Positions 1 to 6,354 of a stretch of 8,304 nucleotides of DNA are shown here, one piece after another. The stretch covers positions 1 through 8,304 of the forward strand of contig VBNZ01000073.1 of the NCBI GenBank assembly GCA_005877675.1, given 5' to 3'. Source of the DNA: Gammaproteobacteria bacterium (GTDB taxonomy: Bacteria > Pseudomonadota > Gammaproteobacteria > Xanthomonadales > Rhodanobacteraceae). The notes under the pieces are model-generated. The model was not told where the DNA came from and made no database searches. It worked only from the letters and a program-made list of their open reading frames with translations. Every line of letters starts with the position of its first letter. Within the stretch, counting starts at the first letter, position 1. Both the position numbers and the translations under genes were made by a program.

Positions 1-263
1 GCCGCGACGATGTCGGCGAGATTCTGATCGCGGGTCACGCTGGTGCATTCATTCACGTCGGTGCCATGGCCGCGTAGATCGAACGTAACGCACACGCAGC
101 CCAAGCCGGCCGCTTCGCGCGCGCGTTCGAGATCGTGCTGTTGATCACCACCCCAGCCATGCACATACAAGATGCCGGGAAACTCGCGCGCCGGTGCGAG
201 CAACGTGCCATCGAGCCGAACCGAGTCGACCGCAATGCCGATTTTTTCAAGTGCGACGTCCAT
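1..263 (-). CDS. Alpha/beta hydrolase, N-terminal part (cut by left edge)
   Basis: Reading leftward from the ATG at 261-263, 87 codons stay open to the window edge, so the catalytic Ser and His regions are missing. The visible part has the N-terminal hallmarks of an alpha/beta-hydrolase fold: a strand ending in the oxyanion-hole motif HGWGG (residues 35-39), then a strand and turn reading FDLRGHG (61-67). These match serine hydrolases of the dienelactone hydrolase or peptidase S9 kind. There is no signal peptide, so a cytoplasmic enzyme is expected. The start lies inside the 3' end of the DUF3182 gene: its last 17 bp (247-263) are shared in another frame. I see no good Shine-Dalgarno, which fits translational coupling to DUF3182. 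The substrate cannot be told. Fold class is fairly certain; specific function is unknown. Confidence 0.85.
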   Translation of the reverse strand, partial: MDVALEKIGIAVDSVRLDGTLLAPAREFPGILYVHGWGGDQQHDLERAREAAGLGCVCVTFDLRGHGTDVNECTSVTRDQNLADIVA

Positions 264-1368
264 CGGATTCGACCATCGTATATTTGGTTATCGCGCCCAC
301 ATGTTCGTCGATGCCGCGAAAGTGAACCGTCGCGCCGCGTGGAGGCACAACGTCGGCATGGACTTCATACGTCGATGCACGTATGCGCTGGAGCGTCGCG
401 TCGGTCTTGAGAGCGAGCAATGCCGCGACTTCGGCCGCGCTCGCGCCACCGAAACGCCAGGACTGTTCGAGTACGCCGCTGCGCTCCACGCCTTGCTCAT
501 CGCGGCCACAGATGACATCGTAGTTGCGGCGGGATGCAAAGAACTGCGGAAAAGCCCGTTCGACCGCTGCGTCATAACTGAGTGCGTGCACAAATGCCGC
601 ACGCGCTGCCTGCGGCATCTCCGATGTCCCTAATTCAGCGAAACCGCCGCGTACGACGCTTAGATCAGAACCGCCATAGACTTCCTCGCCGAGACGGTTC
701 TGCGTCGTTCGCTGCGTCCCGAAATAGCTGATCGAGAGCGAGCCGAGCATGATTCGGCCGATGCTATAGGTTATGGGTTCCGAAAGGTTTTGCTCGACGA
801 CGACGCCATATTGCGCGATTTCTTCTTCGCCGATTGCCAGCAACGCCTCCCTCGCCTCTGCGCTGTCGCGCACGCTGGTTTGATCGGATCCACCTATGCC
901 AGCGACATGTTTGATGCGCGCACTGCCACTTTCGAGTATGCGCTGCACTGCGATCAGCGCATCAGGCAAAGCAAACGCGGTGAAGCCCGCCACTACTTCG
1001 TCGCGCACACTCTCGCAAAACGTCGACGACCAGCCGGGCGGACCGCGCGCTTCGGAATTGACCAGCCCGTGCGTAATCGCCTTGGTGGCGACGAACGGAT
1101 ACGGCACGACGCCGCCGAACAAATCTGCATTCGAACGAATGCCCAGAGCATGCGCATCGTCTGCAAGCAGCGCGACGTCTGGAACGAAGTAGAGTGCGCC
1201 GGAATAATGGCGAGCGGGGTCGAATTCTCCGGCGAAGTCGCACTCCAGAAATTGTGCGATTTGCGCCGCCACCGCCTCGCGCGCAGAGCAGTCATGAGTG
1301 CGCCGCTGCTCCGGCAGGCGCCGGGATACAAGCACGACATGACTATACGTTGCATTCGCTGTTTTCAT
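247..1368 (-). CDS. DUF3182 family protein (possible ATP-grasp-like)
   Basis: A 373-residue protein that I recognise from its conserved blocks as DUF3182, a proteobacterial family of unknown function. The blocks are DLFGGVVPYPFVATKAITHG (82-101), NLSEPITYSIGRI (194-206), SYFGTQR (214-220) and VYGGSDLSVVRGGF (230-243). The start is well supported: CAGGGGAG (1373-1380) lies 4 nt upstream of the ATG. There is no signal peptide or membrane helix, so it is probably cytoplasmic. By eye the middle resembles an ATP-grasp core: RIKHVAGIGGS (151-161) could be the lysine plus Gly-rich phosphate loop, and GVVVEQNL (188-195) the hinge and adenine-binding strand with E192. That is inference only. The gene is first in a pair with the overlapping alpha/beta hydrolase, so both may act on one metabolite. 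Length is typical and no lesions are visible. Confidence 0.85.
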   Translation of the reverse strand: MKTANATYSHVVLVSRRLPEQRRTHDCSAREAVAAQIAQFLECDFAGEFDPARHYSGALYFVPDVALLADDAHALGIRSNADLFGGVVPYPFVATKAITHGLVNSEARGPPGWSSTFCESVRDEVVAGFTAFALPDALIAVQRILESGSARIKHVAGIGGSDQTSVRDSAEAREALLAIGEEEIAQYGVVVEQNLSEPITYSIGRIMLGSLSISYFGTQRTTQNRLGEEVYGGSDLSVVRGGFAELGTSEMPQAARAAFVHALSYDAAVERAFPQFFASRRNYDVICGRDEQGVERSGVLEQSWRFGGASAAEVAALLALKTDATLQRIRASTYEVHADVVPPRGATVHFRGIDEHVGAITKYTMVESDGRRT

Positions 1369-1419
1369 GGCACTCCCCTGCTATGCAACAGCAGCGTCAT
1401 ACAAAAAGGAGCAAGGGAC

Positions 1420-1551
1420 ATGCCACGCTGGCGCTCACGAGGTCCGGCTTCGAAGCCCGGCTGTGTGCTGCTCGCATCCTGTGCAGCGGTGCGCCGCAGT
1501 GTTCGGCAAGAATCGCAGCCGTTTTTCGAGTGCGCACTCGCTCCGCGGTAA
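1420..1551 (+). CDS. Candidate small ORF, 43 residues (speculative)
   Basis: A short frame begins at an ATG preceded by a good AAGGAG (1406-1411) at 8-nt spacing, and ends with TAA. The product would be Arg- and Cys-rich (it starts MPRWRSRGPASKPGC), with no recognisable domain or signal peptide. The same frame stays open upstream to about 790 because it is antisense to DUF3182, so openness is not evidence here. The main support is the ribosome site. It could equally be chance in a regulatory region, or a short leader peptide. Confidence 0.2.
   Translation: MPRWRSRGPASKPGCVLLASCAAVRRSVRQESQPFFECALAPR
1446..1457. repeat. 12-bp perfect palindrome GGCTTCGAAGCC
   Basis: A perfect 12-bp self-complementary sequence in the divergent intergenic region, about 80 bp upstream of the DUF3182 start. 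It could be an operator half-site pair or a chance palindrome. There is no adjoining T-run, so it is not an intrinsic terminator. Confidence 0.3.
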
Positions 1552-1624
1552 GTTCCGATATTGCGGATGACATGCCACGTGGCGGCGTTAGCGCGTTAGG
1601 CGAGTAAATCCATATCGCGCGGCG

Positions 1625-1657
1625 GAAAATTTTTCCCAGCTTGGGATGAAGATTTTC
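1625..1657. promoter_or_regulatory. Nested inverted repeat, possible operator
   Basis: Two concentric pairs of arms are seen: inner TCCCA (1634-1638) and TGGGA (1642-1646) around GCT, and outer GAAAAT (1625-1630) and ATTTTC (1652-1657). It is the most symmetric element in the gap and lies just upstream of the promoter-like match for the dehydrogenase operon. That placement suits a regulator binding site. No regulator gene is in the window, so the role is inference. Confidence 0.35.
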
Positions 1658-1672
1658 AAGCCACGGAAGGCA

Positions 1673-1701
1673 TTGATCTGAGAAGCGAGCCGGGCATAGT
1701 T
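1673..1701 (+). promoter_or_regulatory. Weak sigma70-like promoter candidate
   Basis: TTGATC (1673-1678) resembles the -35 box at four of six positions. CATAGT (1695-1700) resembles the -10 box at four of six with 16-nt spacing. Transcription would start near 1707 and give a leader of about 70 nt before the ATG at 1778. The matches are weak, and no competing candidate was clearly better. Confidence 0.25.
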
Positions 1702-1777
1702 CGTGCTTCGGCGTGAAGTGCTGGGCTGGTTATCCAAGCGCTCATCCAAGCCTCATCGAATAAACGAAGACGAGGAC

Positions 1778-2170
1778 ATGAACATGGAACCTAACTTGGC
1801 AATGCAAACTGCTGCGGGTCTTTTCGCCATCTCGGCCGTCGGCGGCCTGGTGATGGCTGGGATTCGTTTCAGCGGGAAACCGCATCCGCCGATAGCGCTC
1901 GCGATGTTGCACGGTTTTCTTTCCGCCGCCGCGCTTACGCTATTGCTTTATGCATTCTTTACCGTCGGCCTGCCGCAGCTCGCATCGATCGCGACGGGAT
2001 TATTTGTGGTCGCAGCGCTCGGCGGCGTGGTCATGAATCTCAACTATCATTGGAAACAGTTGGCGCTGCCGAAGTGGCTGGTCGTAGTGCATGCCTTGAT
2101 CGCCGTCAGCGGTTTTTTATTGTTGTTGGCTGCTGTCTGGGCAGGATCGCATCACGCCGCGGGGCCGTGA
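1778..2170 (+). CDS. Small four-helix membrane protein with internal duplication
   Basis: A 130-residue integral membrane protein that I do not recognise as a named family. I chose the ATG at 1778 because GACGAGG lies just upstream and the N-terminus then runs straight into the first helix. An in-frame ATG at 1703 would add a polar, unlikely leader of 25 residues. Four hydrophobic segments fall at about residues 11-29, 38-61, 69-88 and 100-122. The second half repeats the first with an exact, gap-free offset of 60 residues: AAGLFAISAVGGLVM (12-26) matches ATGLFVVAALGGVVM (72-86), P38 matches P98, H45 matches H105, and L55-57 match L115-117. The matched histidines at the starts of helices 2 and 4 could bind heme or a quinone, but this is inference. 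It is first in the operon, 7 nt before the gamma subunit, so a role in anchoring, assembly or electron transfer for that dehydrogenase is plausible. Confidence 0.8.
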   Translation: MNMEPNLAMQTAAGLFAISAVGGLVMAGIRFSGKPHPPIALAMLHGFLSAAALTLLLYAFFTVGLPQLASIATGLFVVAALGGVVMNLNYHWKQLALPKWLVVVHALIAVSGFLLLLAAVWAGSHHAAGP

Positions 2171-2177
2171 CGTCCGT

Positions 2178-2897
2178 ATGCGAATGCCGACGATCTCGCG
2201 CCGCAGTTTCCTCGTCGCCGGTGGTGCGGCGGGAATTTCCGCATGTGCCAGCCGCGGCACACGGCGCGATGTCGCACCACTGGATATCCCCAATGAAACG
2301 CGGGCCGATGCACCGCTGTTCTTCAACGCCGAGGAGCGGCGCTTCGTCAGTGCCGCGTGCGCGCGCCTGATTCCCGAAGACGAACTTGGACCCGGCGCGG
2401 TGCAAGCCGGAGTGCCCAACTTCATCGACCGCCAGCTCGCAGGTCCTTATGGCCAGGCCCGTACCTGGTACATGCAGGGACCTTGGCGCAAAGGCAGCGA
2501 GCAACAGGGCTATCAGCTGAAATTCGCGCCTGCCGAACTGTACCGCCTGGCGATCCGCAATCTGGACGCATATTGCCGTCGGCAGTTTCACGCGGCTTTC
2601 GCCGACATGAGCAATAGCGATCAAGATGCCGTGCTCACTGCACTGGAAAAAGATTCCATCGAGCTCGTTGATGTGCCGGGCAAAACATTTTTCACGATGC
2701 TGCTGCAGAACACCACCGAGGGATTCCTGTCCGATCCGATGTATGGCGGCAACCGCGATTTCGCCGGCTGGAAGCTCATCGGTTTTCCCGGCGCGCGTTA
2801 CAACTATGTCGAAGAAATCGAGCAGTACGGGATGTCGTACCCTTTGCCACCTGTCGGTTTGCTTGGCCGGCGCGGTGGGCGCACGCGCAAGATCTGA
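2178..2897 (+). CDS. Gluconate 2-dehydrogenase subunit 3 family (gamma subunit), Tat-exported
   Basis: A 239-residue small subunit of a periplasmic FAD-dependent GMC dehydrogenase. The N-terminus has a twin-arginine signal, SRRSFLV (7-13), then a short hydrophobic stretch ending ISAC (20-23). C23 may be a lipobox cysteine, which would tether the complex to the membrane. Family landmarks are GPYGQARTWYMQGPW in the first half and TTEGFLSDPMYGGNRD followed by GWKLIGFPG (about 179-205). In this family the gamma subunit carries the Tat signal and escorts the signal-less flavoprotein out of the cytoplasm. That fits here, because the next gene starts 3 nt downstream and has no signal. The start is the first ATG; a second in-frame ATG lies two codons later, and the Shine-Dalgarno is weak, consistent with translation coupled to the gene 7 nt upstream. 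Confidence 0.92.
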   Translation: MRMPTISRRSFLVAGGAAGISACASRGTRRDVAPLDIPNETRADAPLFFNAEERRFVSAACARLIPEDELGPGAVQAGVPNFIDRQLAGPYGQARTWYMQGPWRKGSEQQGYQLKFAPAELYRLAIRNLDAYCRRQFHAAFADMSNSDQDAVLTALEKDSIELVDVPGKTFFTMLLQNTTEGFLSDPMYGGNRDFAGWKLIGFPGARYNYVEEIEQYGMSYPLPPVGLLGRRGGRTRKI

Positions 2898-2900
2898 GCC

Positions 2901-4661
2901 ATGGCGACGAAGCTCGCCGCAGTCGATGCAGTGATTGTCGGTTTCGGCTGGACCGGCGCAATCATCGCGCAAGAGTTGACCGATGCCGGCTTGAATGTGT
3001 TGGCGCTGGAGCGCGGCGCGTTTCGCGACACGATCCCCGACTTCGCACCGACTCACATCCAGGATGAGCTGCGCTATGCCGTGCGCAAGGCAACATTCGA
3101 GGAACCCGAACGTCAGACCCTCACGTTTCGCAACAACTCCGGCGAAACCGCGCTGCCGATGCGGCAGCTCGGCTCGTTCATGCCCGGCGTTGGTGTCGGC
3201 GGCGGAGGCGTCCATTGGAACGGCCAGAACTGGCGCTTCCTGCCGACCGATTTCAAAGTCCGCAGCCACAACCAGCAGCGCTACGGAAAGAAATTTCTCG
3301 CACCGGACATGACCATGCAGGATTGGCCACTGAGCTATGACGATCTGGAACCGCACTACGACCGCTGGGAATATCTGTGCGGTATTTCCGGCAAAGCCGG
3401 TAACCTCGGCGGCGTGATTCAGGACGGAGGCAATCCGTTCGAAGGTCCACGCCGCCGCGAATTTCCGAACCCGCCGCTCAAGCGCAGTGCCGCGTCGCTG
3501 AAGTTCGATGAAGCCGCCCGCTCGCTCGGCCTGCACCCCTTCCCTTGCCCGGCTGCAAACACCTCGCGGCCGTATAAAAATCCGCTCGGTATACAGATGG
3601 GCCAGTGCACGTATTGCGGGTTCTGCGAATGGTTCGGCTGCGGCAATTATTCCAAGGCCAGTCCGCAGACCACGATCCTGCCGGTGCTGCTGCGCAAGGA
3701 TTCATTTCGCTGCAAGACCGATGCAAACGTCATCCGGGTTAATTTGGATTCCAGCGGCAAACGCGCGACCGGCGTGACTTACGTCGATGCGCAGGGCGTC
3801 GAACTCGAGCAGCCCGCCGATCTGGTCGTCCTGTGCGCTTACGCACACCACAACGTGCATCTGCTGCTGCTGTCCGGCATCGGCGCGCCGTACGATCCGA
3901 CAACGGGTCGCGGCGTCATCGGCAAAAACTATTCGTATCAGATGTCGGCCTATATCGATGTGTTCTTCGACGAGATCGTCAATCCGTTCATGGGCGCGGG
4001 CGCACTCGGCCAGGTCGTCGACGACTTCAACGGCGACAATTTCGATCACGGCCCGCATGGTTTCATCGGCGGCGCCTACCTGAGCATGTGGACCACCGGC
4101 GGCCGGCCGATTCTGCAGCACTACCTTCCGGACGGCACGCCTGCGTGGGGCTCGCAGTGGAAACGTGCGATGCACGAAAACTACCTGCGCGCGTCCGGCA
4201 TGCAGATTCACGGCAGCGTGATGAGCTATCGCCAGAACTATTTGGACCTGGATCCGACATATCGCGACATCTACGGCAGTCCGCTGCTGCGCATGACGTT
4301 TGATTTTCAGCCCAACGAACACGCCATGATGAAGTTCACCAGCCAGCGTGCGATCGAGATCGCCAAGGCCGTAAAGGGCGTGCGCGGCCTTCACAAGCGC
4401 GCCCGCGAGGGCCATTACGGCATCGTCGAGTATCAGACCACGCACAACACCGGCGGCGCGATACTCGGCGAAAATCCGCGCGACAGCGCACTGAATCGTT
4501 ATCTGCAATCCTGGGACGTGCCGAACCTGTTCGTGATGGGGACGAGCGCCTATCCGCAAAATGCCGGTTATAACCCGATGGGCACGGTCGGCGCGCTGAC
4601 CTATTGGGCCGCGGCTGCGATGCGCTCGCGCTATCTCAAGAATCCCGGGCCGCTCGCATGA
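2901..4661 (+). CDS. GMC-family FAD dehydrogenase large subunit (gluconate/sugar dehydrogenase type)
   Basis: A 586-residue catalytic flavoprotein. The N-terminal FAD-binding Rossmann motif VGFGWTG has G14, G16 and G19, with E37 (LALERG) as the expected ribose ligand. A second FAD-contact segment is GVGVGGGGVHWNG (about 96-108). The C-terminal GMC signature gives H515 in THNTGGAILG and N558 in GYNPMGTVGALT as the likely active-site pair. A cysteine cluster, C236, C239, C242 and C247, sits where FAD glucose/gluconate-type dehydrogenases carry an iron-sulfur centre. No signal peptide is present, so export should depend on the Tat signal of the gamma subunit. The enzyme would oxidise a polyol, sugar or sugar acid in the periplasm and pass electrons to the cytochrome encoded next. 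Its TGA overlaps the cytochrome ATG by 4 bp (ATGA). The substrate (gluconate, glucose, sorbitol, fructose or other) cannot be assigned. Length is normal. Confidence 0.95.
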   Translation: MATKLAAVDAVIVGFGWTGAIIAQELTDAGLNVLALERGAFRDTIPDFAPTHIQDELRYAVRKATFEEPERQTLTFRNNSGETALPMRQLGSFMPGVGVGGGGVHWNGQNWRFLPTDFKVRSHNQQRYGKKFLAPDMTMQDWPLSYDDLEPHYDRWEYLCGISGKAGNLGGVIQDGGNPFEGPRRREFPNPPLKRSAASLKFDEAARSLGLHPFPCPAANTSRPYKNPLGIQMGQCTYCGFCEWFGCGNYSKASPQTTILPVLLRKDSFRCKTDANVIRVNLDSSGKRATGVTYVDAQGVELEQPADLVVLCAYAHHNVHLLLLSGIGAPYDPTTGRGVIGKNYSYQMSAYIDVFFDEIVNPFMGAGALGQVVDDFNGDNFDHGPHGFIGGAYLSMWTTGGRPILQHYLPDGTPAWGSQWKRAMHENYLRASGMQIHGSVMSYRQNYLDLDPTYRDIYGSPLLRMTFDFQPNEHAMMKFTSQRAIEIAKAVKGVRGLHKRAREGHYGIVEYQTTHNTGGAILGENPRDSALNRYLQSWDVPNLFVMGTSAYPQNAGYNPMGTVGALTYWAAAAMRSRYLKNPGPLA

Positions 4662-5785
4662 TGCGAGCGCGCGCCAGCGGCTTGCATTGCTGGGCTGCGG
4701 CGATACTGCTCGTGGCGGAGGTGCCGGCTGTCGCGCGTGACGATGCGGAAGTGGCGCGCGGGCGTTACCTGGCGCAGATTGGCGATTGCGAAACCTGCCA
4801 CACCGACTCTGGCGGCAAACCGTTCGCCGGCAGCCGCGCAATACCGACGCCCTTCGGCACGATTTATTCGCGCAACATCACGCCGGATGCAACGACAGGC
4901 ATTGGCGGCTGGAGCGACGAGGACTTCTATCGCGCCCTGCACGAAGGTCTGGATCGGAACGGCGAGCACCTGTATCCCGCATTCCCCTATCCGTGGTTCA
5001 CTAAACTCAGTCGTGCCGATGTCCATTCGATAAAAGTATATTTAGATACATTGCCCGCGATAGATAAGAAGGCGCCACCGAATGAATTGGCGTTGCCGGC
5101 GCGCTCGCGCAGACTCGTCGGCGCATGGAACCGGTTGTTTTTCAAAGCCGGAGAATTCCACGCCGACCCGAACAAGCCCGCAGCGTGGAATCGTGGCGCC
5201 TATCTGGTCGAAGGCGCGGCTCATTGCGGCGCGTGTCATTCACCCAAAAATATCGCGGGCGCGATCGAGAACGAGCGTGCATTTCAAGGCGGCGTGGGCG
5301 AATACTGGTTTGCCGCGGACCTCACCGGAAGCGCGCTCGGCGGACTGTCCGAATGGTCTATTGAAGAGATTGCGACCTATCTGAAAACCGGTGCCAACGT
5401 GCGCACGCGCGCCACCGGGCCGATGGTGGAGGTGATCCAGATGTCGACCTCGCATCTGAGCGACGAGGATGCCCGCGCGATCGCGACTTATCTAAAAGAC
5501 CTGCCGAATGGCGGCAGCGCAGTGAAGCCCCGGCAGGACCGCGTTGCCGACCACGCAATCTCCAATCACGACAGCGGGCGCAACTTGTATTTGGATAACT
5601 GCGTCGCCTGCCACATGCAAAACGGCGAAGGTCAGCGCGACGTATTTCCAGCGCTCAAAGGCAGCGCCATCGCACAGGGTAAGAATCCGGCGACGGCTAT
5701 CCGCTTGATCCTCGGCGGTGGCGCTGCTGCATCAACCTCGGTCAATCCGAATCGTTTTGCTATGCCGGCTTTTGCACATCGCTGA
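4658..5785 (+). CDS. Triheme c-type cytochrome subunit, C-terminus lost to frameshift
   Basis: A 375-residue electron-transfer subunit that would accept electrons from the GMC flavoprotein and deliver them to quinone or an oxidase. I start it at the ATG at 4658, which overlaps the preceding stop (a second ATG follows directly). This gives a Sec signal peptide with a hydrophobic core at about 12-22 and likely cleavage after AVA (24-26). Three heme-c sites are seen: CETCH (44-48), CGACH (190-194) and CVACH (315-319), matching the three domains of gluconate/alcohol dehydrogenase cytochromes. The third domain reaches FAMPAF, whose M369 is the expected axial ligand, and then ends abruptly with AHR-stop. 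Relatives continue with a helix and a WGN motif. That tail is present in the next frame (5774-5888), so the gene is probably frameshifted or the sequence has an error. Identity is clear; integrity is doubtful. Confidence 0.9.
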   Translation: MMRARASGLHCWAAAILLVAEVPAVARDDAEVARGRYLAQIGDCETCHTDSGGKPFAGSRAIPTPFGTIYSRNITPDATTGIGGWSDEDFYRALHEGLDRNGEHLYPAFPYPWFTKLSRADVHSIKVYLDTLPAIDKKAPPNELALPARSRRLVGAWNRLFFKAGEFHADPNKPAAWNRGAYLVEGAAHCGACHSPKNIAGAIENERAFQGGVGEYWFAADLTGSALGGLSEWSIEEIATYLKTGANVRTRATGPMVEVIQMSTSHLSDEDARAIATYLKDLPNGGSAVKPRQDRVADHAISNHDSGRNLYLDNCVACHMQNGEGQRDVFPALKGSAIAQGKNPATAIRLILGGGAAASTSVNPNRFAMPAFAHR

Positions 5786-5888
5786 ACTGATTTCATACGT
5801 TCGTCAGGCGTGGGGCAACTCGGCGGCGAATGTGTCGCGCCGCGACGTCGCCGATGTACGTGGGCAGATGCGCGCGCAGACGCCATAG
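5774..5888 (+). pseudogene. Out-of-frame C-terminal tail of the cytochrome
   Basis: Directly after the MPAF codons, a frame shifted by one base reads AELISYVRQAWGNSAANVS, then RRDVADVRGQMRAQTP, and ends at TAG 5886-5888. This is the expected last helix and tail of this cytochrome family, whose usual form is MPAF, about nine residues, then a segment like LTYVRNSWGN. Only 7 nt (5774-5780) separate MPAF from AEL, against about 27 nt expected, so roughly 20 nt look deleted. No start codon or ribosome site precedes it, so it is a detached fragment and not a separate gene. Confidence 0.75.
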
Positions 5889-5969
5889 GATTCGTGCCCG
5901 TTTGACGATTGACCCGACGTCGACTGATGCCTCAGGCGCTGACCAGTGTTGCGATCTGCTGTACGACAT

Positions 5970-6007
5970 GATGATCGCGGCATCCGACTTGCGATGCCGC
6001 GATCATC
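5970..6007. terminator. Perfect 15-bp hairpin between convergent genes
   Basis: GATGATCGCGGCATC (5970-5984) and its exact complement (5993-6007) enclose an 8-nt loop. It sits between the end of the plus-strand operon and the end of the minus-strand gene at 6019, a usual place for a two-way transcription end. Neither side has a clear T-run, so it is not a textbook intrinsic terminator. It may act as an RNA 3'-end stabiliser or together with Rho. Confidence 0.5.
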
Positions 6008-6013
6008 GCGGCA

Positions 6014-6030
6014 CACGATCAATGATCGTG
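6014..6030. repeat. 17-bp palindrome over a stop codon
   Basis: CACGATCA, one central A, then TGATCGTG. It covers the last codons and stop (6019-6021) of the minus-strand exported protein. Together with the larger hairpin a few bases away it gives a cluster of symmetry at this convergent junction. It may add to transcript termination or be partly coincidental with the His/Asp-rich C-terminus. Confidence 0.35.
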
Positions 6031-6348
6031 GTCTCTGTAATGCTTGACGACCCATTCGTGGCGCTCGTAGGGGCGCTCGGTGTCGAGATCGACCTCATAC
6101 CCTTTGCCGGTCACATAGGTCCGGTATTCGGTCGGCAGCATTGCGCCGGATTCCCATCTTTCGCCGTTGCGCCAATAGTAAACCTTAGCTTCTGGCGCAA
6201 AATAAATCTCATGATCGCCGTAGTAGACGTAATGGTGCTTGCCGGTCTTTTCGACGACTACGGTATCGCTATGCGCGGCCATCGGGGTGACGTCAAAACC
6301 AACGCCTAGTACCAGAACTGCAAAACCCAGATTGCGAAAAATGCTCAT
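6019..6348 (-). CDS. Small exported Tyr/Trp-rich protein of unknown function
   Basis: A 109-residue protein. The start is the ATG at 6346-6348, because AAGGAG (6355-6360) is 6 nt upstream; the in-frame ATG at 6352-6354 directly abuts that site and is too close. A signal peptide is likely (core at about 7-18, possible cleavage after MAA, 23-25), giving a periplasmic or secreted product of about 84 residues. The mature part has aromatic pairs: HHYVYYGDHEIYFAPEAKVYYW, GERWESGAMLP, then GKGYEVDLDTERPYERHEWV, and ends in HYRDHDH. The pattern (Y.PD/E..VYF.P....YY, then G.W, then ALP, then .DRPY) resembles small periplasmic proteins often left as hypothetical in proteobacteria. No catalytic motif is visible. 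The His-rich tail could bind metal, which is inference. Confidence 0.75.
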   Translation of the reverse strand: MSIFRNLGFAVLVLGVGFDVTPMAAHSDTVVVEKTGKHHYVYYGDHEIYFAPEAKVYYWRNGERWESGAMLPTEYRTYVTGKGYEVDLDTERPYERHEWVVKHYRDHDH

Positions 6349-6354
6349 CGACAT

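Larger units (their letters stand above)
1369..1777. other. Divergent intergenic region
   Basis: This region of about 400 bp separates the minus-strand DUF3182 pair from the plus-strand dehydrogenase operon, so it should hold the promoters of both. Visible content is the DUF3182 Shine-Dalgarno at 1373-1380, a small candidate ORF (1420-1551), a perfect 12-bp palindrome (1446-1457), a nested inverted repeat (1625-1657) and a weak sigma70-like match (1673-1701). I see no RNA gene or mobile element. Confidence 0.6.

Noticed and set aside
53..250. Minus-strand 65-codon frame at the left end
   Set aside because: The alpha/beta hydrolase motifs HGWGG and FDLRGHG lie in a different minus-strand frame of the same stretch.
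172..633. Plus-strand frames across 135-1607 opposite DUF3182 and the hydrolase
   Set aside because: They overlap well-supported minus-strand genes, and their translations look like low-complexity antisense sequence. Only the short tail at 1420-1551 was kept as a weak candidate.
2106..3536. Long open frame on the minus strand (476 codons) opposite the gamma and GMC genes
   Set aside because: It is antisense to two genes with clear family motifs. The product has no recognisable domain and its openness follows from GC-rich codon use of the real genes.
3702..4841. Long open frame on the minus strand (379 codons) opposite the GMC/cytochrome junction
   Set aside because: Antisense to conserved GMC C-terminal motifs and the cytochrome signal peptide; no motif, no ribosome site.
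5830..6309. Plus-strand 159-codon frame after the cytochrome
   Set aside because: It covers the cytochrome tail fragment, the hairpin, and most of the minus-strand exported protein, which has a ribosome site and signal peptide. No motif is present in this frame.
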